Source of the DNA: Acidobacteriota bacterium
Lineage (GTDB): Bacteria; Acidobacteriota; Vicinamibacteria; Vicinamibacterales; CAVVIG01
Reading direction: 5' to 3'
DNA: 64,000 bases
Assembly (NCBI GenBank): GCA_016195265.1
Contig: JACPZW010000015.1
Coordinates: 62,001-126,000 of the forward strand
Position numbers and translations under genes: made by a program. The notes below the pieces were generated by a model, which saw only the letters and a list, made by a program, of their open reading frames with translations, was not told the DNA's origin and searched no databases. Position 1 is the stretch's first letter, and every line of letters starts with the position of its first letter. Shown here in pieces: positions 41,901 to 49,359 of this stretch.

Positions 41901-41931
41901 GTGCCGGAAGGATTACGTGGGTGATGTCTGA
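38926..41931 (+). CDS. AddB-like PD-(D/E)xK nuclease/inactive helicase, 1001 aa
   Basis: The C-terminus has the Fe-S-stapled nuclease of AddB/RecB type: first Cys in YLDCPFKFFAQR near residue 736, nuclease core KGKADRIDLLEDGTFRVIDYKLG near 872-895, and CETCSFASVC at 984-993. The N-terminal half is a decayed helicase with VVLVPTRSAARQLQRA. Two repeat insertions sit in frame. NPEPRTLNPEPGTLNPR (residues 27-43) comes from AACCCTGAACC repeats, and residues 261-289 (AELAPPEGPPRSAP...) come from palindromes GGCGGAGCTTGCTCCGCC and relatives. The enzyme would resect double-strand breaks with the helicase encoded next. GTG start overlaps the upstream stop. Confidence 0.85.
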   Translation: MITPRRTRLVRVPDLPAFREAIERLANPEPRTLNPEPGTLNPRVVLVPTRSAARQLQRAAGDAVLVTRDELYAHLHARLTAPPRLLSAVERDVLMHAAARQAAAGGELSFRLRPGLVVELLRFYDHLRRQQQTVTRFEELIGEAVGGAGDDRAAVRLRRQTGFLADAFRDYERRVTETGGADEHALRARLIAETATNPVRHVVVTMPDWIADAAGLFVADFDLLTRVPGLESLDIVSTEAVLRSGFHERLHDWWPGLDEIVGAELAPPEGPPRSAPAVESGRAGSAPTVQTPPGAPPDEPWWTHRDREEELVAIVRQLKTDEHHGNAVPLARTAVVFKHPLPYLYLAAEVFGAADVPYQASDALPLAAEPTAAALDLVFDAVAANFTRDTIVALLRSPHFSFQHEGAGIPRDVTSALDRALSEARYLGDLDRLQAILDERRGGVPEAAGVLDAVRPLALLATPHAASAQVGRVIDFWSRHARPIADDDPFAPRERRARAAIVDTLKAMAAAQAAYDDPTWTIDDLAAAARRWIGEQTFAPDAARGGGVHLLDDQAVRYGEFDDITIVGVIEQEWPERPRRNIFYPPSLLKALGWPSEKDRRAAADARFVDLLSSASRRTYAFTFTLDEDALVSRSTQLDQIPRARVSSVASMPPGDDAGSRVFVDEALSLEPVMLDPLDDVARGWAQMRIGRTPADAMDFHGTVRGGMEVPGHTVQKLPSPAHAWSVSALETYLDCPFKFFAQRVLRLEEEPDDDEVMDPRRQGQFVHDVFEQFFAAWTRAGHRAITPANLDAARDLFTTIVDAALAAAHLSAAEAGLERTRLLGSPAAAGLGEAIFRMEAERPLAVVDRLLEHPLNGDFTFVTAGGPRTVALKGKADRIDLLEDGTFRVIDYKLGWPPQRGRALQLPIYGLCAQQQLTTERGRTWTLGEAAYIAFKGPRRVVPLFSAGDREKTLADAQQRMADTLDAIARGEFPPAPDDVYRCETCSFASVCRKDYVGDV
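39003..39051. repeat. AACCCTGAACC tandem repeat inside the AddB-like gene
   Basis: Five degenerate copies of an 8-9 nt unit (GAACCCTGAACC, GAACCTGG) are read in frame as Asn-Pro-Glu-Pro repeats near the N-terminus. Confidence 0.8.
39706..39790. repeat. REP-like palindromes inside the AddB-like gene
   Basis: GTAGGGGCGGAGCTTGCTCC..., GGGCCCACCAAGGTCGGCCC and CGAGCAGGTTCG-type palindromes occur together. The same palindromes lie in the AddA-like gene (43514-43599) and the DapE-like gene (59284-59341). Confidence 0.8.
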
Positions 41932-44713
41932 TCTCGTCGACGCCGAGGCGCGGCGGCACGCGGTCGATCCGGCGCAGAACGTCGTCCTCGAAGCCTCGGC
42001 CGGCACCGGCAAGACGCGCGTGCTGGTGGAACGGTACGTCAACCTGCTGCGCGCCGGCGTCGGGCCCGATCACATCCTCGCGATCACCTTCACGCGCAAG
42101 GCCGCGGCCGAGATGCGCCAGCGCATCATCGACCGGCTGAAAGAGGCGAGCCGCCTGTCGGAATTCGACGCCGCGCGCTGGCGCGACCTCAAAGGCCGGC
42201 TCGACGACATCGCCATTTCGACGATCGACGCCTTCTGCCTGTCGCTGCTGCGCGAATTCCCGCTCGAAGCCGACGTCGACCCCGGCTTCGAACTGGCGGA
42301 CAGCACCGAAGTGCCGCGGTTGATCGCCGAGTCGCTCGATCAGGCGCTGCGGATCTGCCGTGGCGTCGCCCGAGACGACGAGGACGTCGCGCTCGTGTTC
42401 GCGCAGCTGGGGGAACGGCGCCTCCGGGCCGGCATCGCGGCGCTCCTCGATCGCCGCCTGGTCGCGCCGCACGCGCTGCGCCGGTTCCTGCAGAAGGGCC
42501 CGCGCAATCTGACGGCGGCGTCGGCCTGCGAGGCGTCGGCCGCGCGCCTGCGCGACATCTTTATTAGTGTGCGCGGCGGCCTCGAGCCTTTCCTCCAGGA
42601 CGGCCCGCACCACCATCCGCAGTTCGCGATGCTCGCGGCCGACATTCGGCGTCTGGCAGCCCTGAAGGGCTGCGCTACGACCGATGATGTCGGCGCTGCT
42701 ACGACCGATGATGACGGCGCGACGACCGATGTAGCGCAGGGCTTCAGCCCTGCAGAGTTCCGGAACTTCATCGACCGCCTGCGCGCCTACTTCCTCACCC
42801 AGGAAGGCAAGCCGCGCGGCGAGCGTTTCGCCGGCACGCCGTTCAAGGCGACCGATTGCGACACAAACGATGCGTGGAAACGTCATCGCGCGGCGGCGTC
42901 GCAGATCGCGCCGCCGATCGCCGAGGCGATCCGCGCGTTCCGACGCGATCTGAACGCCGTGATGTCCCGCGGCGTCTGGCGCATCTTCGCCGTCGCCCTG
43001 CGCCAGTATCAGGGCACGCTTGACGCGCACGCGCTGCTCGACTTCTCCGGCGTCCTCGAGCGCGCGATTCAGCTGCTCAAGGATCTGGACGAATTTGCCG
43101 AGAGCCGCCTGCGCCTCGAAGCGCGGTACCGCCACGTGCTCGTCGACGAGTTTCAGGACACGAGCCGCGCGCAGTGGGAGCTGGTGCTACAGCTCGTGCG
43201 GAGCTGGGGCGAGGGTTTCGGCGCGTCGGAGGACGCGATCCCGCCGTCGATCTTCATCGTGGGCGATCGCAAGCAGTCGATCTACGGCTTCCGCGACGCT
43301 GACGTGGCCGTGGTGGACGAAGCGGCGCAGTTCGTCGAAGGCCTGCGCCCCGACGGGCAGCCCTGCCGTGCGATCACCGTCAGTTTCCGCGCAAAGCCCG
43401 AGCTGCTCGCCTTCGTGAATGACGTGTTCGCGAAGATCATGGAGGAGTCTGGCGCCGGCGCGAGGCGCGATGCGTTTCGCTACGGCGACACGGATCGGTT
43501 TCCGATCCAGGACGTGGGGGCCGACCTTGGTCGGCCCGGAGGTGACGTAGCGGCCGAGCTTGCTCGGCCGTTGGGCGGAGCGAGCTCCGCCCCTACGACT
43601 GACGATGCGCCTGTTCAATTCATCGCGGGCGAGACCGTGCGCGCCGCGGCCGACAGGGTCGGCGACGAGATCGCGCGGCTGCTCGCCGGGACGACGATCC
43701 GCGATCGCGCGACCGGCGTCACGCGCGAGGCGCGCGCCGCCGACGTCGCGATCCTCTTCCGCTCGCGCGACAGCCATCGCGAATTCGAATGCGCGCTCGA
43801 GCGGCGCGGCGTGCCGACCTACGTCTACAAGGGCCTGGGATTCTTTGATGCCGATGAAATCCAGGACGCCGTCGCGCTGCTGCGCTATCTCGCCGATCCG
43901 CTGTCGAATCTCCGCGCCGACGCGCTCCTGCGATCGCGCCTCGTCCGGCTCTCTGACACCGCGGTGGCGCAGCTCGGATCCCGCCCGGCTGACGCCATCC
44001 TACGGGCCGATGCGGCGCTGGCGCTGGCGCCGCTCGGCGACGAAGACCGGCGCGTGCTCGAGCGGCTGCGCGCGTCCGTGCCGCGATGGCTGTCGTGGGT
44101 CGATCGCCTGGCGCCGTCGGCGCTCCTCGACGCCGTCCTGCGCGAGAGCGCGTACGCCTACGAGCTGCGCGGTCCGCGGCGGCGGCAGGCGCGCGAGAAT
44201 CTGAAGAAACTGCGGGGCATGATCCGGCGCGCGCAGAACCGCGGGTACGCGACGCTCGCGCGCATCGCCGATCATCTCGATCGGCTGGCGGTCGGCGACG
44301 AATCGAACGCGGCGATCGACGCGATCGATGCGGTCAGCCTGATGACCGTACACGCGGCCAAGGGTTTGGAGTTTCCGATCGTCTTCGTTGTCAACATGGG
44401 CCGCGGCACCGGCGGCGCGCGCGCGCCGATCCGCGTTGTGGACGAAGCCGCGGCGGGCGAGGCCTCGGTCGCGATCGCGGACTATCAGTCGGACGCCGAC
44501 GAGGACGCAGCGGCGCGCGAGCGCGAGGAGACCAAACGCCTGCTGTACGTCGCGCTGACACGCGCGCGCGATCGGTTGTACTTGTCAGCGACGGTGCAAG
44601 AGGGGAACGTGCGGATGGGACGCGGCAGCCTTGGCGAGGTGCTGCCCGCGTCGGTCAGAACAAGATTCGTGGCGGTTAGCCCTCAGCCCTCAGCCCTTTC
44701 GGACGGCCCTTAG
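41924..44713 (+). CDS. AddA/RecB-like UvrD-type helicase lacking a nuclease domain, 929 aa
   Basis: Superfamily 1 helicase motifs are complete: Walker A EASAGTGKTRVL (residues 23-34), Ia ITFTRKAAAEM, II VDEFQDTSRAQW near 406, III GDRKQSIYGFRDAD near 446, V VHAAKGLEFPIVF near 808 and VI LLYVALTRARDRLYL near 875. The protein ends about 50 residues later, so the C-terminal PD-(D/E)xK nuclease of normal AddA is missing. Cutting would rely on the AddB-like partner, whose gene it overlaps by 8 bp. Two palindromic repeat insertions lie in frame at 42656-42756 and 43514-43599, and the tail VSPQPSALSDGP is repeat-encoded. Confidence 0.88.
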   Translation: MSDLVDAEARRHAVDPAQNVVLEASAGTGKTRVLVERYVNLLRAGVGPDHILAITFTRKAAAEMRQRIIDRLKEASRLSEFDAARWRDLKGRLDDIAISTIDAFCLSLLREFPLEADVDPGFELADSTEVPRLIAESLDQALRICRGVARDDEDVALVFAQLGERRLRAGIAALLDRRLVAPHALRRFLQKGPRNLTAASACEASAARLRDIFISVRGGLEPFLQDGPHHHPQFAMLAADIRRLAALKGCATTDDVGAATTDDDGATTDVAQGFSPAEFRNFIDRLRAYFLTQEGKPRGERFAGTPFKATDCDTNDAWKRHRAAASQIAPPIAEAIRAFRRDLNAVMSRGVWRIFAVALRQYQGTLDAHALLDFSGVLERAIQLLKDLDEFAESRLRLEARYRHVLVDEFQDTSRAQWELVLQLVRSWGEGFGASEDAIPPSIFIVGDRKQSIYGFRDADVAVVDEAAQFVEGLRPDGQPCRAITVSFRAKPELLAFVNDVFAKIMEESGAGARRDAFRYGDTDRFPIQDVGADLGRPGGDVAAELARPLGGASSAPTTDDAPVQFIAGETVRAAADRVGDEIARLLAGTTIRDRATGVTREARAADVAILFRSRDSHREFECALERRGVPTYVYKGLGFFDADEIQDAVALLRYLADPLSNLRADALLRSRLVRLSDTAVAQLGSRPADAILRADAALALAPLGDEDRRVLERLRASVPRWLSWVDRLAPSALLDAVLRESAYAYELRGPRRRQARENLKKLRGMIRRAQNRGYATLARIADHLDRLAVGDESNAAIDAIDAVSLMTVHAAKGLEFPIVFVVNMGRGTGGARAPIRVVDEAAAGEASVAIADYQSDADEDAAAREREETKRLLYVALTRARDRLYLSATVQEGNVRMGRGSLGEVLPASVRTRFVAVSPQPSALSDGP
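42656..42756. repeat. GCAGCCCTGAAGGGCTGC / GCAGGGCTTCAGCCCTGC palindromes inside the helicase gene
   Basis: Two palindromes flank three GCTACGACCGATGATG-type copies and are read in frame as AALKGCATTDDVGAATTDDD...VAQGFSPAEF. The related element GTAGCGCAGGCCTTCAGGCC lies between dapB and dapA. Confidence 0.8.
43514..43599. repeat. GGGGCCGACCTTGGTCGGCC-type palindromes inside the helicase gene
   Basis: Three palindromes (GGCCGACCTTGGTCGGCC, GGCCGAGCTTGCTCGGCC, GGCGGAGCGAGCTCCGCC) occur in a row, read in frame as VGADLGRPGGDVAAELARPL and on. Confidence 0.85.
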
Positions 44714-44889
44714 GACTTTTCCGCCCACGCGCGCGCCCGCGCTTCGGCCATCTCGCGCGTTTCGGCGACCAGGATCACCGACCGCTCGGGTTTCCCGCTG
44801 CCGTCGCGGCTGATCCAGGCGATCCAGTGCGGTCCGCGCGCCTCGCTGTGGACTTGATACGGTCCGGAAGACGTTGTCGGCGTTGTCAT
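44710..44889 (-). CDS. Small soluble protein, 59 aa, unknown function
   Basis: From ATG 44889 the protein reads YQVHSEARGPHWIAWISRDGSGKPERSVILVAETREMAEARARAWAEKS. It is a short beta-hairpin followed by a C-terminal amphipathic helix rich in Ala, Arg and Glu. Composition is coding-like and it occupies the otherwise empty gap after the helicase gene, whose stop it overlaps by 4 bp on the opposite strand. I do not recognise the family. No Shine-Dalgarno is visible. Confidence 0.55.
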   Translation of the reverse strand: MTTPTTSSGPYQVHSEARGPHWIAWISRDGSGKPERSVILVAETREMAEARARAWAEKS

Positions 44890-45007
44890 GTTGGGGGCGA
44901 AATCTATCAGATTTGGCCTGTTTTCGCGATGATCCGTGGCTTCCGGGCCGATTTACGTTGCGTCCGGGCCGAACCGCCCATAGAATCGGTTTTCGAAGGA
45001 GTTTTAC

Positions 45008-45229
45008 GTGACGTTGACCTGTCCGAATTGCGGCAACGACCGGAACTTTCAGGTCAAGACGCTGCAAATGCGCGTCGTGAATCTGGAAGGCGGTCGTGTC
45101 GAAGTGTCCGAGGAAGACCGTCCGACCGTTCTCGAAGTGCTGTGCGACGAGTGCGAGACCGAGCTGAAGTTCGGCGAGTTCGAAGATGCGCTCCGCAAGG
45201 AAGTCCTGCTGACGATCGGCGCGCGCTAA
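45008..45229 (+). CDS. Small zinc-ribbon protein, 73 aa
   Basis: Two CxxC pairs, LTCPNCGNDRNF and LCDECETELKFG, are separated by about 40 residues containing an acidic beta-hairpin. Four-cysteine proteins of this shape often bind zinc and a macromolecular partner. The GTG at 45008 has AAGGAG 8 nt upstream. Function is unknown. Confidence 0.7.
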   Translation: MTLTCPNCGNDRNFQVKTLQMRVVNLEGGRVEVSEEDRPTVLEVLCDECETELKFGEFEDALRKEVLLTIGAR

Positions 45230-45250
45230 TCCGCGGGCGCCGGCACCCGA

Positions 45251-45418
45251 TCACCCTTCCTCTTCGGCGTCTTCAAAGTAGTCGCAGTCGGGACACACCC
45301 ATTCGCGCGTCACGCTGATCGCCGGCTTCGGATTGCCGGGGACCAGCGTCACGGCCTGGCTCTCCTTGTAGTGCATCGTGCCGCCGCACATCGGGCACTC
45401 CTTGACCGCCTCGTCCAT
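45251..45418 (-). CDS. Small zinc-ribbon protein, 55 aa
   Basis: ECPMCGGTM and WVCPDCDYFEDAEEEG form a four-Cys zinc ribbon with an acidic tail. It resembles the 45008 protein only in the spacing idea. The ATG at 45418 keeps the first Cys pair near the N-terminus; TTG at 45454 is the alternative. It converges on the 45008 gene with 21 bp between stops. Confidence 0.6.
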   Translation of the reverse strand: MDEAVKECPMCGGTMHYKESQAVTLVPGNPKPAISVTREWVCPDCDYFEDAEEEG

Positions 45419-45479
45419 TCGCGTGACGCTACCATCGGTGCGTTGCCTTGACAAGCCGCGGACCGGCTCCTATCGTTAG

Positions 45480-45580
45480 TCCCGGTCCTCGCTTGAGTTG
45501 ACGCATCGAGTCTCATCCGTCGCTCGAGAGCGCCCGAGCATCGGTGCTATCACCATCGTCGATTCAAGCGAGGACCGGGA
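45480..45580. promoter_or_regulatory. Perfect 17-bp inverted repeat enclosing 67 nt
   Basis: Arms TCCCGGTCCTCGCTTGA (45480-45496) and TCAAGCGAGGACCGGGA (45564-45580) are exact reverse complements. The interior can form small hairpins such as CGCT-CGAG-AGCG, and either CCGA-GCA-TCGG or GGTG-CTAT-CACC. It ends 14 nt before the start of the DnaJ-type zinc-finger gene. It may be a structured RNA leader, a terminator-like element or a small mobile inverted repeat. Confidence 0.5.
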
Positions 45581-45594
45581 TTGGCGGAACTTCG

Positions 45595-45996
45595 ATGGTG
45601 CACGAGTGCTTCGCGGACGAAGTCGCGATCGATTTTCCCTCGGTCGGCAGTGTGGTCGATCGCATGCGCGACGCGTTTCTCGGCGAGCGCGCCGACGCGG
45701 ACGTCCTGCGCGCCGACGTGTCGCTGTCGCCGCGCGAAGCGTTCGCCGGCCTCGTCGTGCCCGTCGAGGTGCCCGTGCGCGTCACGTGCCTGCAGTGCGG
45801 CGGGCGCGGCGAGACGTGGACCGAAGCGTGCGATCTCTGCGGCGGCCGCGGCGATTCGCAGCAGTATCACGGCGTGCGCGTGCCGCTGCCGCCGCGCATC
45901 GCCCACGGCGCGCGGGTCCGATTCCGCCTGCGATCGCCGGACGAATCGTCCGTGCGCGTGGAACTGCACGTGTCGATTCGCTCGCACGTGCGATAG
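45595..45996 (+). CDS. DnaJ-type zinc-finger protein fragment, 133 aa
   Basis: Two CxxCxGxG-type repeats (CLQCGGRGE and CDLCGGRGD) match half of the DnaJ/HSP40 central zinc finger, followed by a C-terminal beta-domain (VRVPLPPRIAHGARVRFRLRSPDESSVRVELHV). No J domain is present. It resembles a chaperone accessory protein derived from DnaJ; a role in substrate binding is inferred. The ATG at 45595 is 14 nt after a long inverted repeat. Confidence 0.65.
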   Translation: MVHECFADEVAIDFPSVGSVVDRMRDAFLGERADADVLRADVSLSPREAFAGLVVPVEVPVRVTCLQCGGRGETWTEACDLCGGRGDSQQYHGVRVPLPPRIAHGARVRFRLRSPDESSVRVELHVSIRSHVR

Positions 45997-46017
45997 TTCT
46001 TCAAGCCACCAGCCACC

Positions 46018-46401
46018 GTGTCTTCACACGTCGACCTCGCCGGCATCCTCTTCATCGTCTGGGGACTGCTGACCGCGATCGTCGGCCTCTCGACGCTCGC
46101 GCTCGGCGTCGGCGCCGTCGCGCTCCTGACGTCCGGCAGCCACGATGGCAGCCGCCAGATTGCCGCCGGGTTGACGGCTGCGGTCTTCACGACGCTCGCG
46201 CTCATCGCCATCCTCTGGGGCGCGGCGCACGTCGCGGTGGGCGTCCCGCTCCGCCGCCGCCGGCCGAAGGCCCGGCTCGTTGCGCTGATGCTGGGTTCGG
46301 TCGATCTGCTGCTGCTGCCGTACGGCACTGCGCTCGGCGTTTACGCCCTGTGGGTCCTGCTCAATGAGGGCGGAAAGGCCCTGTTTCAAAATGCGGATTG
46401 A
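46018..46401 (+). CDS. Small four-helix membrane protein, 127 aa
   Basis: Four hydrophobic segments (residues about 8-38, 48-75, 85-100 and 102-115) with an Arg/Lys-rich loop PLRRRRPKAR suggest an inner membrane protein of unknown function. The final residues QNAD are encoded by the start of the GCGGATTG repeat. The GTG at 46018 lies 21 bp after the zinc-finger gene, so they are probably co-transcribed. Confidence 0.6.
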   Translation: MSSHVDLAGILFIVWGLLTAIVGLSTLALGVGAVALLTSGSHDGSRQIAAGLTAAVFTTLALIAILWGAAHVAVGVPLRRRRPKARLVALMLGSVDLLLLPYGTALGVYALWVLLNEGGKALFQNAD

Positions 46402-46491
46402 GGATTGCGGACTGCGGATTGATTGCGGATCGATGAATTAAGCGCGGTTTTTCTTCAATCCGCACTCCGCAATCCGCACTCCGCAATTACG
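46391..46491. repeat. GCGGATTGAGG / CAATCCGCAC inverted repeat
   Basis: Left copies ATGCGGATTGAGGATTGCGG and right copies CAATCCGCACTCCGCAATCC can pair over about 40 bp. The right arm ends next to the mrp -10 element. The same unit flanks tRNA-Sec. Confidence 0.75.
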
Positions 46492-46492
46492 G

Positions 46493-46498
46493 TATTCT
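46493..46498 (+). promoter_or_regulatory. -10 element (TATTCT) of mrp, leaderless spacing
   Basis: TATTCT lies 7 nt before the ATG at 46506 with no Shine-Dalgarno between, directly after the repeat hairpin. Confidence 0.5.
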
Positions 46499-46505
46499 TG
46501 ATCCC

Positions 46506-47585
46506 ATGTCTGTCGAGCAGAAAGCTGTGCTGGACGCTCTCAAGGTCGTCCAGGATCCCGACCTCCACCGCGATATCGTCAGCCTCGGCTTCATCAAAGA
46601 CCTCACGATCGACAACGGCCGCGTCTCGTTCACGATCGAACTGACGACGCCGGCGTGCCCCGTGAAGGACATGATGCGCGATCAGTCGCGCGCCGCCGTG
46701 ATGCAGATCCCGGGCGTGAGCGCGGTCGACGTGCAGTTGAGCGCGCGCGTGCGCGAAGCGGTCAGCGCCGACGGCTCGCGCCAGTCGATCCCCGGCGTGA
46801 AGAACGTCATCGCGGTCGGGGCCGGCAAAGGCGGCGTCGGCAAGACGACCGTCGCCGTGAACCTCGCGCTCGCGCTCGCCAGGGCCGGCAGCAAGGTCGG
46901 CCTGATCGACGCCGACATCTACGGGCCGAACGTGCCGATCATGCTCGGGCTCAAGGCGCAGCTCACGACCGACGGCCAGAAGATCGTCCCGGCGGAGAAA
47001 TTCGGGCTGCAGGTGATCTCGATGGGCTTCCTGACCGCCGACGATGCGCCGATCATCTGGCGCGGCCCGATGCTGCACGGGGCGCTGCAGCAGTTCTTCC
47101 GCGAAGTCGCGTGGACGTCGCTCGACTATCTCGTCGTCGATCTGCCGCCGGGCACCGGCGACATCGCGCTGAGCCTCAGCCAGACCGTGGCCGTCGCCGG
47201 CGCGATCGTCGTGACGACGCCGCAGCAGGTGTCGCTCGCGGACAGCCGGCGCGCCGTCGCGATGTACAAGAAACTGAACATCCCGACGCTCGGCGTCATC
47301 GAGAACATGAGCTACTTCGTCTGCCGCAACTGCCAGCACGAGTCCGACATCTTCGGCCACGGCGGCGGCGAGACGATGGCGACGGAGCTCGGCGTGCCGT
47401 TCATCGGGCGGATTCCGATCTACCAGGCGATTCGCGAGGGCAGCGACACGGGCGTGCCGCTGTTCCTCAGCGAGCCGGACTCGCCGGCCGGCAAGGCGTT
47501 CATGGCGGCGGCGGAGCGGACGGCGGCGCAGGTGTCGATTGCCAGCTACAACCGGCCCACGATTCCTTTGACGGTGGTGCGATGA
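46506..47585 (+). CDS. Mrp/ApbC-type P-loop Fe-S carrier ATPase, 359 aa
   Basis: An N-terminal MIP18/DUF59 domain (VLDALKVVQDPDLHRDIVSLGFIKD) is fused to a deviant Walker A ATPase, VGAGKGGVGKTTVAVNLA near residue 105. The Cys pair CRNCQ near residue 277 is the CxxC used for the shared Fe-S cluster. Mrp/NBP35 proteins bind and transfer [4Fe-4S] clusters as dimers. Its stop overlaps the next gene (ATGA), starting a four-gene unit with a DUF3347 lipoprotein and two M16 proteins. Confidence 0.92.
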   Translation: MSVEQKAVLDALKVVQDPDLHRDIVSLGFIKDLTIDNGRVSFTIELTTPACPVKDMMRDQSRAAVMQIPGVSAVDVQLSARVREAVSADGSRQSIPGVKNVIAVGAGKGGVGKTTVAVNLALALARAGSKVGLIDADIYGPNVPIMLGLKAQLTTDGQKIVPAEKFGLQVISMGFLTADDAPIIWRGPMLHGALQQFFREVAWTSLDYLVVDLPPGTGDIALSLSQTVAVAGAIVVTTPQQVSLADSRRAVAMYKKLNIPTLGVIENMSYFVCRNCQHESDIFGHGGGETMATELGVPFIGRIPIYQAIREGSDTGVPLFLSEPDSPAGKAFMAAAERTAAQVSIASYNRPTIPLTVVR

Positions 47586-48058
47586 GAACACTGACGCTGG
47601 TGGCGCTGCTCGCGGTCGCCGCGCTGGGGTGTCCTGGATGCAATGACAAGGCGTTTCCCAAAGCGCCCGAGGCAGGATCCGAGATGAGCCGCGCGATTCT
47701 TGATCCGTATCTGAAGATCGAAGCCGCGCTCGTCGAGGACAACATCGACAGCCTGCGCGCCAACGCCGGCGGCATCGCCACCGCGGCGACTGCGCTCGGC
47801 GCGCCCGCGATGAAGATCGACACGGCCGCCGTGCAGCTGTCGGCGGCGGGCGACCTCGCGGCCGCGCGCGACCGCTTCGGCGCGCTGAGCGAGGCCATCG
47901 ACACCTACATGACCGGCATGAAGCTCAAGGCGCCGGAGGGTGTGAAGGTCGCGTTCTGCCCGATGCTGCGGAAGCCGTGGCTGCAGGAAGGCGAGACGCT
48001 CGCCAATCCGTACTACGGCAGGAACAACGAGATGGCGACCTGCGGCAGCTTCCGTTGA
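47582..48058 (+). CDS. DUF3347 lipoprotein, 158 aa
   Basis: A lipoprotein signal (MRTLTLVALLAVAALGC, lipobox AALGC) is followed by the DUF3347 pattern seen at the end of CusB/CzcB-like proteins: ILDPYLKIEAALVEDNIDSLR, FGALSEAIDTYM, then VKVAFCPMLRKPWLQEG and NPYYGRNNEMATCGSFR. The conserved Cys/Met/His residues suggest metal, probably copper or zinc, binding outside the membrane. Start and stop overlap mrp (ATGA) and the M16 gene (TTGA). Confidence 0.8.
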   Translation: MRTLTLVALLAVAALGCPGCNDKAFPKAPEAGSEMSRAILDPYLKIEAALVEDNIDSLRANAGGIATAATALGAPAMKIDTAAVQLSAAGDLAAARDRFGALSEAIDTYMTGMKLKAPEGVKVAFCPMLRKPWLQEGETLANPYYGRNNEMATCGSFR

Positions 48059-49359
48059 ACATTTCCTTCAGCAAGCACACGCTGGCGAACGGCCTCGACG
48101 TCCTCCTGCACGAGGATCACGGCTGCCCGATCGTCGCGGTGAATCTTTGGTACCACGTCGGTTCGAAGAACGAACAGCCGGGGCGCACGGGCTTCGCGCA
48201 CCTGTTCGAGCACCTGATGTTCGAAGGGTCGCAGCACTACGACCGCGGGTACTTCGAGCCGCTGCAGGGCGCGGGCGCCACGCTGAACGGATCGACCAAC
48301 GCCGATCGCACCAATTACTGGGAAATCGTGCCGTCCGGCGCCCTCGGCCTCGCGCTGTGGATGGAATCGGATCGGATGGGCTACCTGCTGCCCGCGCTGA
48401 CCGAGGCGAAGTTCTCGAACCAGCGCGACGTCGTGCTGAACGAGCGGAGGCAGAACTACGAGAACCGGCCGTACGGCTTGGCGCCGATGGCGCTGCTCGC
48501 CGCGCTGTTCCCGCCCGACCATCCGTACCACTGGACGACGATCGGCGATATCGCCGATCTGCAGGCTGCGCAACTCGACGATGTGCAGGCGTTCTTCCGC
48601 CGCTACTATCGGCCCGCCAACGCGTCGATCGCGATCGCCGGCGACATCAACCGCGAGGACGCGCTCGGGCTCGTGCGCCACTATTTCGAGAACCTCGATC
48701 CGGGCGAGCCGGCCGGCCCCGTGCGCGCCAGCGCGTCGCTCTCAGGCGACGCACGTATCAGATTTGAAGACCGGGTCGAGCTCCCGCGGCTGTATCTCGC
48801 TTGGCTCACGCCCGCGATGTTCGCCGACGGCGACGCCGATCTCGATCTCGCGACGGATCTCCTCGCCAACGGCAAGATGTCGCGGCTCTACCGCCGCCTC
48901 GTCTTCGACGAGCGCATCGCGACCGACGTCTCCGCGTCCCAGAATTCGCGCGAGATCGCCGGCTACACGCAGATCACGGCGACCGCCGCTCCCGGCTACG
49001 CGCTCGCCGAGCTCGAGCGCGCGATCCTCGAGGAAATCGCTCGGCTCGCGCAGGGTGGTCCCACCGCGGAAGAGATCGAACGCGGCCGCGTCCAGGCCGA
49101 ATCGCAGTTCATGCTGCGGCTGCAGACCGTCGGCGGCTTCGGCGGCAAGTCGGATCAGCTGAACGCGTACAACACGTTCCTCGGCGACCCGGCGTATTTC
49201 GATCGGGATCTCGCGCGCTATCAGGACGTCACGGCGGCGTCGCTGCAGCAGGCCGTCGCGCGATATCTCGATCCGGCGCGCCGCGTGACGCTGAGCGTCG
49301 TGCCGCAGGGCCGCGCCGCGCTTGCCGCGCCCGGATCCGAGCCGGCGGCGCCCTCGTGA
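48055..49359 (+). CDS. M16 family metallopeptidase, active subunit, 434 aa
   Basis: The inverted zinc motif HLFEHLMF (HxxEH) near residue 60 is intact, with the third ligand Glu about 77 residues later (NERRQNYENRP). N- and C-terminal M16 domains are both present (GYTQITATAAPGYALAELERAILEE). It is paired with an inactive M16 gene through a GTGA overlap, the common heterodimer arrangement. The protein starts at TTG 48055, overlapping the lipoprotein stop. No signal peptide is visible, so it may be cytoplasmic or a downstream start could be used. Confidence 0.85.
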   Translation: MNISFSKHTLANGLDVLLHEDHGCPIVAVNLWYHVGSKNEQPGRTGFAHLFEHLMFEGSQHYDRGYFEPLQGAGATLNGSTNADRTNYWEIVPSGALGLALWMESDRMGYLLPALTEAKFSNQRDVVLNERRQNYENRPYGLAPMALLAALFPPDHPYHWTTIGDIADLQAAQLDDVQAFFRRYYRPANASIAIAGDINREDALGLVRHYFENLDPGEPAGPVRASASLSGDARIRFEDRVELPRLYLAWLTPAMFADGDADLDLATDLLANGKMSRLYRRLVFDERIATDVSASQNSREIAGYTQITATAAPGYALAELERAILEEIARLAQGGPTAEEIERGRVQAESQFMLRLQTVGGFGGKSDQLNAYNTFLGDPAYFDRDLARYQDVTAASLQQAVARYLDPARRVTLSVVPQGRAALAAPGSEPAAPS

